Of a stretch of 64,000 nucleotides of DNA, positions 52,190-63,406 are shown piece after piece. This DNA is from Gibbula magus (taxonomy: Eukaryota; Mollusca; Gastropoda; Trochida; Trochidae). The translations under genes were made by a program, and so were the position numbers. The DNA is taken from positions 9,009,756 to 9,073,755 of the forward strand of contig OW388292.1 of assembly GCA_936450465.1 (NCBI GenBank). The letters run 5' to 3'. Below the pieces are notes generated by a model, which did no database searches, had not been told where the DNA came from, and was given only the letters and a program-made list of their open reading frames with translations. Each line of letters starts with the position of its first letter. The stretch's first letter is position 1.

Positions 52190-52640
52190 ATTAGGCCATG
52201 CGTTCATTATAATGTGGACTGTGAAATAAAATATTACATGAAAATGTTTATACAAGTAGTACAAAATCCTGCTTACGTGATAATTTGAAATAATACATGT
52301 TTGGGAAAACTTTACATTTAATCAAGTAATGACTGTAATCCTGCACTCATGACAATATGGACTTATATGAATTATGATATATATATATATATATATAATA
52401 CATAATCCTGCTTTCATGATCATGTGGACTTTTAGAATGAAATAATACTTTTTAAGAAATACCTAAACATTTTTTTATAAACTTTCCAAATGATAATACA
52501 GTAAGAAGACGTGACATTTATAAATAAGAAACTCTGGCATGTATTCGTGATAATGGGAACCTTTGAAATAAATAATACATGCTTGGCAAGACATGATTTA
52601 AATAAGAAACGCTAACATGTATTTGTGACATTTATACAAG
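52190..52640 (+). repeat. Strongly diverged tandem array, roughly 80-100-bp unit, about 6 copies
   Basis: Successive units share the order AATCCTGC, TTCATGAT or TTCGTGAT, ATGTGGAC or ATGGGAAC, TTTGAAATAATACATG, and a T/A-rich tail with AAGTA or ATAAGAAA. Examples begin near 52266, 52338, 52408 and 52530. An (AT)10 microsatellite (52377-52397) interrupts the third unit. Confidence 0.55.
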
Positions 52641-53449
52641 TGTTAAGTCTGCGGAACACTTTATTTTACAAGTAGTTGAGATATCAACCATCAAAACTCT
52701 AAATAATTTTGTGAGGTGCAAGACCACACTGTCCTAAAAATCACGAACAATGAATCTCTCCAAAAGGGGATTTCAAATGCTTCAACAGATTTCTCTAGCA
52801 TGATGAAAGCAAAAATTTATGTAAATAGGTGTCCTTGGTTAAACATGAGGCTCAAATTTAAAGTCAAAATAAAGTTTGATAGAATTCAATTGTAATAGGT
52901 GTTTTAATTGTTAAAGTTATGAAAGTTAGAATTGAGAATTGTAGTAAAAATATATGAGAATTTAAAATAATGATTTTCACATAATTGATGTCATTTTTAA
53001 AAAAATTACATTTCATATAATATGAGGGACAATTTTATCAAGATGAGATAATTTACAACCTAGTTTCACATTTTACATGACTTCTACTTTACAGTTTAAT
53101 TGTCCAATATGTTTGCCATTTTCTCTTTAAACATGAATACCTATGTAATTTTAATAGTATCATTATCTAACTTGTGATCAACTCAAGGAGGCTTGATGTT
53201 ACAGTCAATGTTCTCCAATTGAAGTCATATCATCTTACCGTAATGTCATCAATATTCATCTCGCCCCTATTTGCCGAGATCTTAATGTCATGTATTAATG
53301 TTTTATTCATCACTAAATCATTTCTCTTTACAAAAGATATTATTAATGGTTTCATCAATTACTTCCTAATTATTCTCTTAATACCTTGTAATCCCATCCA
53401 ATTATCCTTTGGTGATAACAATTTCCCCAACCCTTCAATGGCTGAGAAT
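52641..53449. other. AT-rich non-coding DNA upstream of the promoter block
   Basis: No gene or repeat recognised. Confidence 0.5.
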
Positions 53450-54192
53450 TGATCCTCCCAAAGAGGGCCCCTTGTATTCTTCACCTGCCTGCCACAAAGC
53501 CTGAGTGATATTGTGGACGACAGAGGCCTGGTAGGACAGGCAGGTAGGCAGTGAGACAATTCACTGTAGAGGGAGCTAGTAGTAGCCAGCTCGGCCACCG
53601 GTCAGTCATCTGTGTCCACTCTGGGTCAAGCAGGCCAGGTAGAGGACAGCAGTCTCTCTCTCACTCGGACTTGGCTGCTAGTCAGTGTGCTCAGCCATAT
53701 TGCTCTCTCTCTCTCTGTCAATGGGACGTAGGTGACCCAGTCAAGACGGATGGATGGCATCATTGTAACAGTATCTCTGATTGGTCAACACGCTCGGCCA
53801 TAATTGTTGGAGTCACATGGGTATATTATGTATTATTGAAAGTCACAATAGGTACATGACTGAGTGTGTTAGTCTGATTCCAACATGACTGGACTGTGAT
53901 TGTGTGGTGGTTGCTGCTCCCACCTGTGACACTGTGGATATATACCTACATACTGCCCGGATACTACTCGGCTACACAACACTACACAACACTACACTAC
54001 TGGATGTGGAATATGATTCTCTCTAACTCTACCGGAGTAGCAGTCTTTAAAACTGGTGGATATTAACGACAGATTATTAAATTCTCGGCCCGGATACTAC
54101 CAAGCTCACTGGAGGACCCCTGACCCCCATCCCCTACCCCCCTACCCCCCTCCCCACCCTGCCCCCATGTCCGTCAGGTATTCTAATGGTCA
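53450..54192 (+). promoter_or_regulatory. Candidate promoter and 5' untranslated region of the signal-peptide gene
   Basis: Base composition rises clearly above the surrounding AT-rich DNA. The block holds GC-richer sequence, a CT tract near 53702-53717, a TATA-like ATATATA at 53938-53944 and initiator-like CTACTCGGC about 25 bases on. It also has a C-rich stretch at 54115-54168, where runs of four to six C recur. The 13-mer GCCCGGATACTAC occurs twice, at 53955 and 54088. The block directly precedes the signal-peptide exon on the same strand, which makes a promoter/5'UTR reading natural. A 5'UTR intron is possible: the C-rich tract followed by CAG (54171-54173) or TTTTTCCAG (ending 54207) would serve as an acceptor. 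An open frame at 53551-53859 has no recognisable features and is ignored. Confidence 0.4.
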
Positions 54193-54310
54193 ATGGTGTT
54201 TTTCCAGGTAGGTGGTCTACCCTGCATTAATGGTTGCGTTATGAGGATGTATGTGTGTTTTCTGGCCACGCTACTGTCTCTGTTGGTCCGCCAAGCCTAC
54301 AGTTCGACAG
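54193..54310 (+). CDS. First coding exon of a secreted or membrane protein (signal peptide), partial gene
   Basis: This is an exon-sized open frame with three in-frame ATGs at 54193, 54241 and 54247; a stop lies just upstream at 54184. From the ATG at 54241 the peptide begins MRMYVCFLATLLSLL and continues VRQAYSST. That is a basic start, a hydrophobic core of about 10-12 residues and a small-residue end (A-Y-S-S), the shape of a cleavable signal peptide. The frame ends at ACAG followed by the donor GTAAGT at 54311, splitting a codon after its first base (phase 1). Phase-1 introns after the signal peptide are common in genes built from Ig, FN3, EGF and similar extracellular modules. Reading into the intron gives a stop within about 12 codons. 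The ATG at 54241 is preferred because the 16 extra residues from 54193 (MVFFQVGG...) would lengthen the N-terminus and include Cys residues unusual before a signal peptide. TTTTTCCAG ending at 54207 could be an acceptor that removes the 54193 start. The gene is not identifiable, and its remaining exons are beyond the window. Confidence 0.6.
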
Positions 54311-56179
54311 GTAAGTCATTTTCTTTCTTTTTCAATTTGACATGATTACCCATAAATTACAGCCTCCTCCCCCCACATGCTTCTGGGTGCCTGTACACCA
54401 TCTGTCCTCACGGTATTGCCCCTGGCTACAACTGTCAGCCCATCAAAAATGCATTGTTTACAACTACATAGTTCAAATGATGAGGCAGTAAGCAGAGGAG
54501 GGAGGGAGGGAGGAAGGGAGTGAGGTCACGATTTCAAATTGTTTTTGGGTCCAGCAGATTGGAGTAAATTTGCAAGAGCGCCTCAGCTGAGCACTTCTAT
54601 TGATCAAGCTTCTGCCCATCAATTATAAAGGAGCCGGCAGCATGTATTGAATCTCCTTGTTTCCAACTCCCAGATTAACATGTGTTCACCACCATGAAAC
54701 AAGCTGCTAGGCATGTTTTTTCCCTCAACACGACCAGATTTCTTTTTGAAATAGTCCAGTATGACATCATTGCATCATGAGCCCACTATGTCCGCTCATT
54801 TGAAATGTTTAAGAAATGCCAAAATTTCCATCAGCATGAAATTCTGTCTGCTGAACTCAGATCCCCTGTCCCTAGGATTAGATTCAAAATTTGTATCTAA
54901 ATATTGCCAGAAGGTTTATTTGCCTAAGAATCAGATTGGGGGACGAGGCTGAATGTACTTCATACATGTCTTACAAATACTGTTTCCCCCACAACAAGTC
55001 AGGTCCTACTCCCTGACTCAATCTCTGTTGACTTTCCTCCAACAAATTTACAAATGAAGGTAAATAGTTCTGTGCATTAGTCGTGTATACCTTGGAGACC
55101 GACAGATAGACAGCTTAGCTATTTGCGGGGTCGGAGGTCACCGTGGCGGACCTGATGTAGAAGATTGAGGCTCTATTGTTTCTGAGATTTGATCCACTTC
55201 ATTGCCTTCTGATTATGTCACATAATCAATAGATGTATCACACGACCCTAATTTATTACTAGTGCATTCTGTGATGTAATGTCGCATATAGGATATTCAC
55301 TTTAGGTTCAGTTTATTAATGTTTATTTCAAAAATATTGTTCAAACTCATGCTGAAATATTTCCCAAGCAAATCTAAACAATACCTGACTCAGGCAAGTT
55401 TTAATAAGAATAATGAAGTGTTTAGTTGGTTTATGAGAAGGTTAGCCAATACACCAGACAATATCTTGCAGCCTTGCCAGCGCGGTTGCCAGGTTAAGCT
55501 TGAAACCCATAATGTGAACAAACTTTACTTCTCATTGCAGTTGAAACTATGTATCCGAAACAAGTTTGAGGAATTGACCAGAATGTTGTGATCCAGTAAA
55601 TTGATCACATTATATGAAAACATTCGGTCCAAATGGGTTCACAGTCATTTCATTGATTCGTGATCAATGTCCTCAGAAATATATCTTTCAGGTTACGGCA
55701 CACATGTCGTTATGTTGTACACTTGAAATCAATAAATTGAAACACAAATAGACCAGTGATCATGTTTTGTCTTTCATAACTGTTTTTGAATTTTAAAGAA
55801 TAAAGTTTTCATTAGTTTATAAGTTTTAGATACCAAATGTCCATTAAAAGATTTATAGATGGAATCATTGTTTAATTACTAAGTTAATTGTTTATTAAAC
55901 GACAAAGTGGTTTAAAACATGATACGCTACAAATATCTGTAATTTGCCAGTGTTGGGTGTGTAATTCTGTGTAAATACTCCAGTAGCCTAAAGCTGTAGT
56001 CAGTATCGATCTCCCCCTGACCCAAAGTACACACTATAACTCGAGTAAATAGAGGCAGCTCAAAAAACAGAGGCATGCAAAGGTTGAGGGTGGATGGTAT
56101 TCAGACCAGGATGGGGGTTGTAATGAGAGATGGACGTGCTGGAGACGTGACACCAGACCTCCATCAATCTACCTGCTTA
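54311..56179 (+). other. Start of the first intron of the signal-peptide gene
   Basis: Begins with GTAAGT and a T-rich stretch. A GGGA repeat lies at 54498-54520. No second exon is recognised; the 63- and 90-codon frames at 54761 and 55319 have no acceptor/donor pair in the needed phase that I could find by eye. Confidence 0.4.
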
Positions 56180-56362
56180 AAATATAGAATCTACCTCCCC
56201 AAACTATAGAAACTGACTCCCCAACTATAGAAACTGTCTCCCCCAACTATAGAAACTGTCTCCTCAAACTATAGAAACTGCTTCCTCAAACTAAAGAATC
56301 TGACTTCTCAAACTATAGAAACCGCCTCCTCAAACTATAGTATCTGACTCTCAACTATGTTT
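56180..56362 (+). repeat. Minisatellite, 22-bp unit, about 8-9 copies
   Basis: ACTATAGAAACTG(A/T)CTCC-type units with ACTATAG at 56203, 56224, 56246, 56268, 56290 (ACTAAAG), 56312, 56334 and a last degraded one at 56354. Confidence 0.9.
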
Positions 56363-58019
56363 CTATCCGTCCTATAACAGCCTATATCTTTGTCTTTGAC
56401 TATCATTTTCAGACTCATGTATAGCTTCTTCCATCACAAACTCTGAAAGTGAACTATCATGCACACAATTCCACTGATTTGCTGATCATATTTCTGTAGC
56501 TCCAGCGTGGACCGTGTCAATTTCTGCAATCAGTTTATGTCATCTAGCTCGTAGTATGCCGTAATCAGTGCGACAAGGACAATTAGTTAATTGGTCAAGT
56601 CAGCTGCCTCTCTGTTGTTGTTGACTCTGGGGTGATTAATGATTAACACGTTTGTAGTTCACAGATAGTGTTGCTTGGCCTGCTTATCAACTCACGCTAC
56701 ATTTGGGTAAACCGCTGAATTATGTAATTACCCGCTGTCTCTATTGACTCTGGCTTTAGTATGTTTGAGGGCTATTCTTCCATTAAGGTTATACCATTTG
56801 GTACTCACAACTTGTCACCAATTTGTCCAAGGTGTTGAAGCAAGAAAGGCAATTACCTCAATTCTGGCCAGATGGCTTGAAATGTTAAAGAAAGGAATTG
56901 AAATTGATATTTCTAGACTTTGTGTCAATCACGTAAGTTTCTATAGCAGCAGAGTAACTTGATTCCTCTTGCAATGTTATTCCTCCCGGTAGCTCAGACA
57001 CTGGAGCTTTTTACACTACTTCTTTTGTACTCTCTTAAGCCAAATGAAATGTAACAGCTCTTTGAATGGGAATTAAGTTCACACATTAAGCTCAGAAAAT
57101 TGAAATGGGCACATGAGAATGAGACTAGTTTTTGGGTTTAACAACCAAGAGAGAACAAACGTGGAACTATATTGTAGGACTAAAGAACAGGGAGGTGTTA
57201 GTTTACTCTTTTCATAGGTGGTCACCTCTTGACCCCTGGAGGTCAACTGACTCTGGCCAATCAGTAATTGCGCCCCAGCCGTCAATTGGTAATAAGCATC
57301 GGCAATCTGGCGGTGCTGATCTCCTTTGCTCCATTGCGGAGGAGCTCCGTGTAGCAGCCAGTGTTTGGAGAGGCGGATTTCCAATAAACCCTAAATATAA
57401 TGAAGTCCAAATTGAATCACCAACAGAATCCTGCCCACAAATAAAACAAGATGAAACGGAATTCATTGTAAAAACAGTTGCTGGATCGATGTTAAAGATG
57501 AGAAAAGCTTGTGTATTTGTTGGCACAGATTTCTTTTGATTTGCAATCCCCAGGCTCTTTTTTAGACCATAAAATGGTAGAAAAAGACTGCATGTATCTG
57601 CAAAAGAGAAAATTTGAAAGCCAAAGTTTGTTTACTTAATCGTATTTCATTTCCATTATTATAAGTGAAGTCATTTGTTTGTATCCTGTATATCATGTAT
57701 ACAACCTACCTTATCTTATATCCTCTTTCTATTCAAATGGAATTGGGAATTTTCTTCAAGAATTTTGGTTTATATTTTCTTTCAATTTTGATTTGTAGAT
57801 TTCAAGTAGATTATTTAAGTAGATTTATATGTATTAATTTAACCACAAAAAGGGCAACCCGAGTTGTATTTTGTGGGAAAGAGGTAATAAAGAGTATCTT
57901 AAGATATGAATAATTAATATGAAAAAATAAAAACATAAATTAAAAAAACATTAAATCTTAAATTCATTATCTCTGAGGGGAAACTGTGAATATAATTGTC
58001 TCCAAGTCTGTCAAGTTGA
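56363..58019. other. Non-coding DNA (presumed intron) with a dense patch
   Basis: 57190-57400 is GC-richer, open on both strands (101-135 codons) and has CCAATCAG (57258). Neither product has a recognisable domain. I read it as a candidate regulatory patch, not a gene. Confidence 0.35.
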
Positions 58020-58660
58020 AGTTACATGTAAATATCGAGAGTGGCTGTAAGCAGAGTAGGCAGTGTTGCAAGTTGGGGACTTATTTCCTTGGAGAGCGTC
58101 TCAGTTAAGCAATCAGGTCTGCGCGGCAGCGTGGACAAGCGGCGAGGGACGACTCGGACTTGGTTTCAATCAGGTGCAGTCGTTCTCCTTCACTTTGATC
58201 AGAGCGCTGCCAATCTTTGATAGACTTGCATTGAAAACAAGAAATTAACTGTTTTTCTCTGGCGCTGTTTGGCTACTGGACGGAAGAAGTTTCCCGTGTA
58301 CTGACAATAGAGACAGGGATGGTTACCCTTGTCAAGAGGACGAACACAACGCCTTAAGAATCTCGAACACTGCGTGTCATCTGGAGTGAAAACAGCACAA
58401 GTATTGCCGTAATGTTTGATCTAGGCCTGCCTCCTGCGCTCTCCTTGATTATGTAATCTTCCACCATAATACTATCATTGTCCCCATTATATGCCTGGTT
58501 GCTCTAGAAAAACACTTAGTATGGGGGTCATTTCCCTCCGATATTGCAGACATGGGGGCTTTTTATGAAGAGAGATTAGAGGCTGTGCGGCTGGCACCCC
58601 CACCATTGTTACCTCTTTGTGCAGACCCGGCTCTGAGAGTGTGTAGAATGCCTGGGGACT
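58020..58660. promoter_or_regulatory. GC-richer block with two TCF/LEF-like sites
   Basis: CTTTGATC at 58192-58199 and CTTTGAT at 58214-58220 match the TCF/LEF core CTTTGWW and are 22 bases apart (about two helical turns) on the same strand. They lie in a CpG-containing, non-repetitive block inside the presumed intron. A Wnt-responsive enhancer or alternative promoter is one possibility, from motif content only. Confidence 0.25.
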
Positions 58661-61239
58661 TAAAGTCACATTAACACCATTCCGACAGATCGTTTTTTAG
58701 TCATAAATGTCAGTTTGTTTTATCATTTGCTTATTGTGTCAGTTTAGGCACAGTAGTCTGTTCCAGAGGAACAGCTGTCTGGAGCACAGTGGTATAGAGG
58801 CCTGACTGTTTACGAAACAGAATGGAAAATGGAGTAAGGGAATTGATTTCAACTTGACAGCTATTTAAAATCAGAAAAGAAATTTGATAAAACTGTTTCA
58901 TTTATTTATTTAATTTATCCAAAGAATCAATATGAAACTCAATTTAGTTGGTTGGCCTTCTTTTCATTCAAAACACATTTTCTGTAAAAAAAATTCTGAG
59001 AATTTTATAGCTCAATTGTTATGTCTGTGATATTCAACCTCTTTTAACAGAAACAAAATGGATTTGAGATATTTTTGTTGGAATTTATATGCCCGCTTTA
59101 TTATTTCTTTCCAGTTATATCCGATAAAATGAATTGATTCACCACTGAACCGAATATCTTTTAACACAAACTTTTTCAAAACACAAACAACATCATTATT
59201 CGGACCACTTGGGTCCTGAGAAATGCAACTAATATAAAGTTGGCTTTAATGTGAATTATATATGGAAATTATCACTTAATAAAATGATTAATCTAATTCC
59301 ATGTATTGCAACACCACCTATCGACATTTGAATTAATGTTAGAGGAAAAGTGAATATAAATGATATTCAAAAACATATTCTTCATAACTGACTCAGCAAA
59401 TAAAACTGTGAGAACCTTTCCAACAATTTATTCCCTTGAGTTGTTTGCCAGTATGCTAGGACTGAATGAATGAGGATATCTTCACTGCAGTGATGAAATT
59501 CAGATATTCACCATACAAACCAGGCAGGTGGAACAGCCTTTGACCCAGAGCATCCCCCTGTCATTACCCACTCTCTTACTCTCGCAACAACTCTTTCACA
59601 AACTAGAGGCAAGTGGCGTTAAATCCAAGCACTACTCGTCAATTGCTACGTCTTTCATGGAAAATGTTTCCTTTTCATTAGAGGTATACAAGTATATTGT
59701 ATATTTGTATTGGAATACTCCTAATTGTAGTTTAGTATGTTGTGTTCAGTGTGTTACCTGATCTCAAAGGATGATGATAGTGGAGTACAGCTGCAATTTA
59801 CTATTGCCTTTTCAATGAATACACAGCTATATAATGTCTTATCATCAAAGTAATTCACTGAAGCCAGAGTTGTAGAGATATTTGTGAACAGTTTCCTGAG
59901 GCTGGCAAATTACAGGTTAGAATACTGTTCATTCAGTCATTATACAGTGAATGAATGTGTATTAGTTTCAGATACTTATATTGCACTGTGCTATGATTCA
60001 CATGCCAACTAAATATTTACATTCATTCTAGGACATCTGTCAACAGATTGATGATCATATAAAAACTCTATTCAGGAATGGGAAACATATTTAAATCAGC
60101 ACTGACAAAGCATTACAATATTAGTTTACTATTCATGAATAATATTTGTTTTATGAATAATTCTTATATTGCTCTTTATTGTAATTGAAGGAAATAGAGT
60201 TGCAAATTACATTTTATGAATCCAGTTTTAAGTTATTGATCAGAATAACAAATGTGTTAAAGCTTTTGAAGAAACCCCTTTTTTTTCAGTATTTCAGTAT
60301 TATTGCTATTTCAGCCTTTGCAAAGGTGCATACAAAAATAATGAATTAGGAAATGCACTTACAAACCATGTTTTAAAATTGTTAATTGTATTTAATGATA
60401 TAATCATTTTCAAGTCTTTATCTTTGGCAAATTTAAACAAAGAACGAAGAAATTCAACAAAAAAAGGTTTTAAGGGAGGTATTATAGTCATTGTTGCTTT
60501 TAAATGTGAAATAACAAAAGGAGAAAGAGAGAGACTGTTCTTTAAATCCTGATGGAGTAGACAGTGCCAAAGGAAGGCTCTCAGACAGATCTGTACAGGG
60601 GTGAAAGATAGTGACGTAAAGAAGAAGTATTTGTCAGCATAATTATATTCAAAATTGCATAGAATTTAAAATATTAATGATATTTGGGACTGAGACGGAC
60701 AGTTAGATTTACGAGGCAGTGAGAGGAGCCGGTTTCAGAGACAGGTAGAGAATGACACATGTAGACAGTCGGAGTGCACAGAAGTGTGATTTAGGTCTCC
60801 TGCTCGCCTCTCGGGGAGACGGGAACACCTGACCTTACTGTGCGAGTCTACGTGCTTCACATTCCTACATGTACCTACCTACACACAGGGGGAGAGGAGC
60901 TGGGGGACTGTCTCATCATCCGTATCTTGTTCATCCCCTCAGTCTCATCTAGCAAATAGGTCTATCAGGCCTCTTGGTCAGTTAGTTTCCCACTCATATA
61001 CCTACCTACAGGGGAGCATTCACTAATAAGGAGTCATCTCTCGCAAATAAACACACACACAGACTCAATGTCCTATGTATATATTTAATGTTCCTGTGTA
61101 TCAAGAAGTATCTTTCATATAATCATGACCTTGGTAGAGAAGTACTTCACCGATATTGATGACATATTGAACAAGTATGACCAAATGTCCATGATTATCC
61201 ACATCTTCCATCATTGCATTCATCTTCCATCATTGCTTT
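58661..61239. other. Non-coding DNA (presumed intron)
   Basis: Mostly AT-rich. A denser, CpG-containing patch runs from about 60680 to 60910 (GACGGACAG, GCCTCTCGGGGAGACGGG). No exon is recognised. Confidence 0.45.
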
Positions 61240-61400
61240 CATCCATCTATACATCCACCCATCTATCCATCCATCCATCATCTACCCATTTATCTTTCCA
61301 TTCGAAGATCTATCCACATACCCACTTTTCCATCCATCCATCCATCCATCTATCCATGTTAACCATCTATCACAAATTCAACCAATAGTCCATCCACCTA
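61240..61400 (+). repeat. (CCAT)n/(CATC)n degenerate microsatellite
   Basis: CATCCATC, CATCTATC and related tetranucleotides fill the stretch, with interruptions at 61285-61340. The His/Ser/Pro-rich open frames here are repeat translation. Confidence 0.9.
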
Positions 61401-63190
61401 TGAACTTAATTCCCTCCTTTATTTCACCATAATTCTCACATTGTTGAAATGGTCGTTGCACTTTATAGGTAGAAAAACTAATTTTGAGAAAGATAAACAG
61501 TTAATGTGAATGCCCCCCGTGGTCCCCCACGTCAAGACGAGGAGTCCGCGATGAAGAGTTCACGATGAAGTTGAGTCAATGAGGCGTGGCCGACAGTCTT
61601 CATCAGACTCAGTTGTAGGGGAACAGTATTTGTACTATGTCTTCTGTCTGTAATATGTCTTCAAATTGTCAGTGTCATTTTTCAAATATTAGTTTAAAAT
61701 GACACCCATATGACACAATGGAGTGACTGTGGCTCCAGACAGAACTGTGAGCAGAATGTTGACTCTTCCTTCTGGGGTTTATGGGATATGGTCCATTATT
61801 GTAGAAATATCACATTAAAGTTAAATTGAATTTTCTTTATAATTGAAACTGACAGAGCCACATTCACTCCATTGTGTAAACGCTGCATGACAGTTTTTAT
61901 ATATCCATGAATCAGAGATGTGAAAGATGTCTGAGGAATGGCTGTCTATTGGGCAAACGTTCCTCGGTCATCTCCATGCTAGCCATGTGTAAATAAAGCT
62001 GAAGTCACGCAGGTTTCAGTTGACAGCGAGAGAGAAGGAAGAATATGAGCACTGGACAACTCACATAATATTATATACTCCAACACATCCCTCGGTTTAT
62101 CAATATTCTGAAATATATGTGTAATGTAGCTTTACTGTTCAAGAAACGTGCACTAATTTATATGTTTTACTATTGTGGTTTCTTCAATATCACCATTTAC
62201 CTTTCAAGAAATATAAATTGTCTCTGTAGAAGGACCCAGAGTGTGAATATTGTGAAATATGTTCATTCGTATTATGATTTACCATCCAAGAAATAACTTT
62301 TATGAAAATAATGTCCATAATTTCATAAACTTCAACATACAAAATTCCTCTATTTCACAAACTTTTCTATAATGGAGCAGTGTGATTGACAAAGAATATT
62401 TTGTGTTTACATGTTTGAAGTAGTTGAGTCTTTATTTTATATGAATATATATATATCCGGGTGCTCATCACACCTGTAAAAACACCTGAAGCACTTACCA
62501 ACAGTAGCTGAAGGTTCAATCAACTTACGTTGAGTATTAGATACTTTCTTATCGTGTGTGATATTGAACGCTAAAGACACTTCCCATGTGTTTCAACCCT
62601 TAACCTTTGACCTTAACGAAGGTGGCTGGGAGCATGTCCAAGTGACAGATTTCACGTATATATGTCACGAGTGACACCTGTGTACCTGGTTGCTATTACT
62701 TCACACCTGCTCTGTACTTGGGTCCGCGGTTAGATCGTCCACACTTCACTTCATATCCTACTTCAAACTTTATTACCTGTTGTAACGTCTCTACACAGAA
62801 TATTATATGTTAATATAGAGCCCAGTTTTCATCTCGTTATAGACAATATTGTTGGATAATTCGTTAAAGTAGTCAATTATTCATGGAGCATAAATAATGT
62901 TTGAGTTTTATCAAGTTTTATCGTAACTATATTTTACCTATGCCACATTTGGGTTTTTATTAATTAAATTTTTGTAATATTGGGCCAAATCTTGAATCAA
63001 GTTATTGTAATACAGCAAAGTCAACACATATGTCAAATTGCCAAATCTGTATGTTGGATTTTATGTATTTTTGCCACCAAAATAGGTCAATGGAAAACAG
63101 CTGTATTTATTTACTATGGAAATTACTAAGATCTAAAATATTTGAAGTGCACTTGGCATCAAAGTAAACGTCTCAGGTTGCTCTTGCAAG
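61401..63190. other. Non-coding DNA (presumed intron)
   Basis: Short GC-richer patch at 61508-61610; AT microsatellite at 62443-62456; ACCTG/GACACCTG words at 62470-62710. No gene recognised. Confidence 0.45.
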
Positions 63191-63406
63191 TCAACTCCAG
63201 TTGAGTCTATAATCCTTTGTCAGGTATGGCAACTGATCATGATTTAATAATGGAGGTGAAAAGGAATCCCCCTGTCTGATCCTAACAATACACTGATTGT
63301 CTGGCTCGACAGTGGGGCATGAATATGGGTCAAGAAAGGTATAAAAATATTCTCTACTATTTGGGACAGTGTTAAGGAATTCAGGAGTGTACATTGTTGT
63401 CACCAA
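63191..63406 (-). pseudogene. Weak reverse-transcriptase-like relic (LINE fragment?)
   Basis: The - strand frame contains RIRQGDSFSPPLLN, which resembles the conserved LINE reverse-transcriptase block GxRQGDxLSPLLFN that precedes the catalytic YADD box. No YADD box, no other RT block and no endonuclease are seen. The frame is only 71 codons, begins at a chance ATG and ends in a stop shortly after the motif. If real it is a short, decayed fragment. A match over about 13 residues can arise by chance, so the call is tentative. Confidence 0.2.

Noticed and set aside
53551..53859. 102-codon + strand frame upstream of the signal-peptide exon
   Set aside because: Lies in the promoter-like block, no domain, ends well before the signal-peptide exon and in a featureless way.
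57079..57539. Overlapping open frames of 101, 104 and 135 codons on both strands
   Set aside because: Open on several frames at once, which points to low stop density in a GC-richer patch. No domain or splice boundaries are recognised.
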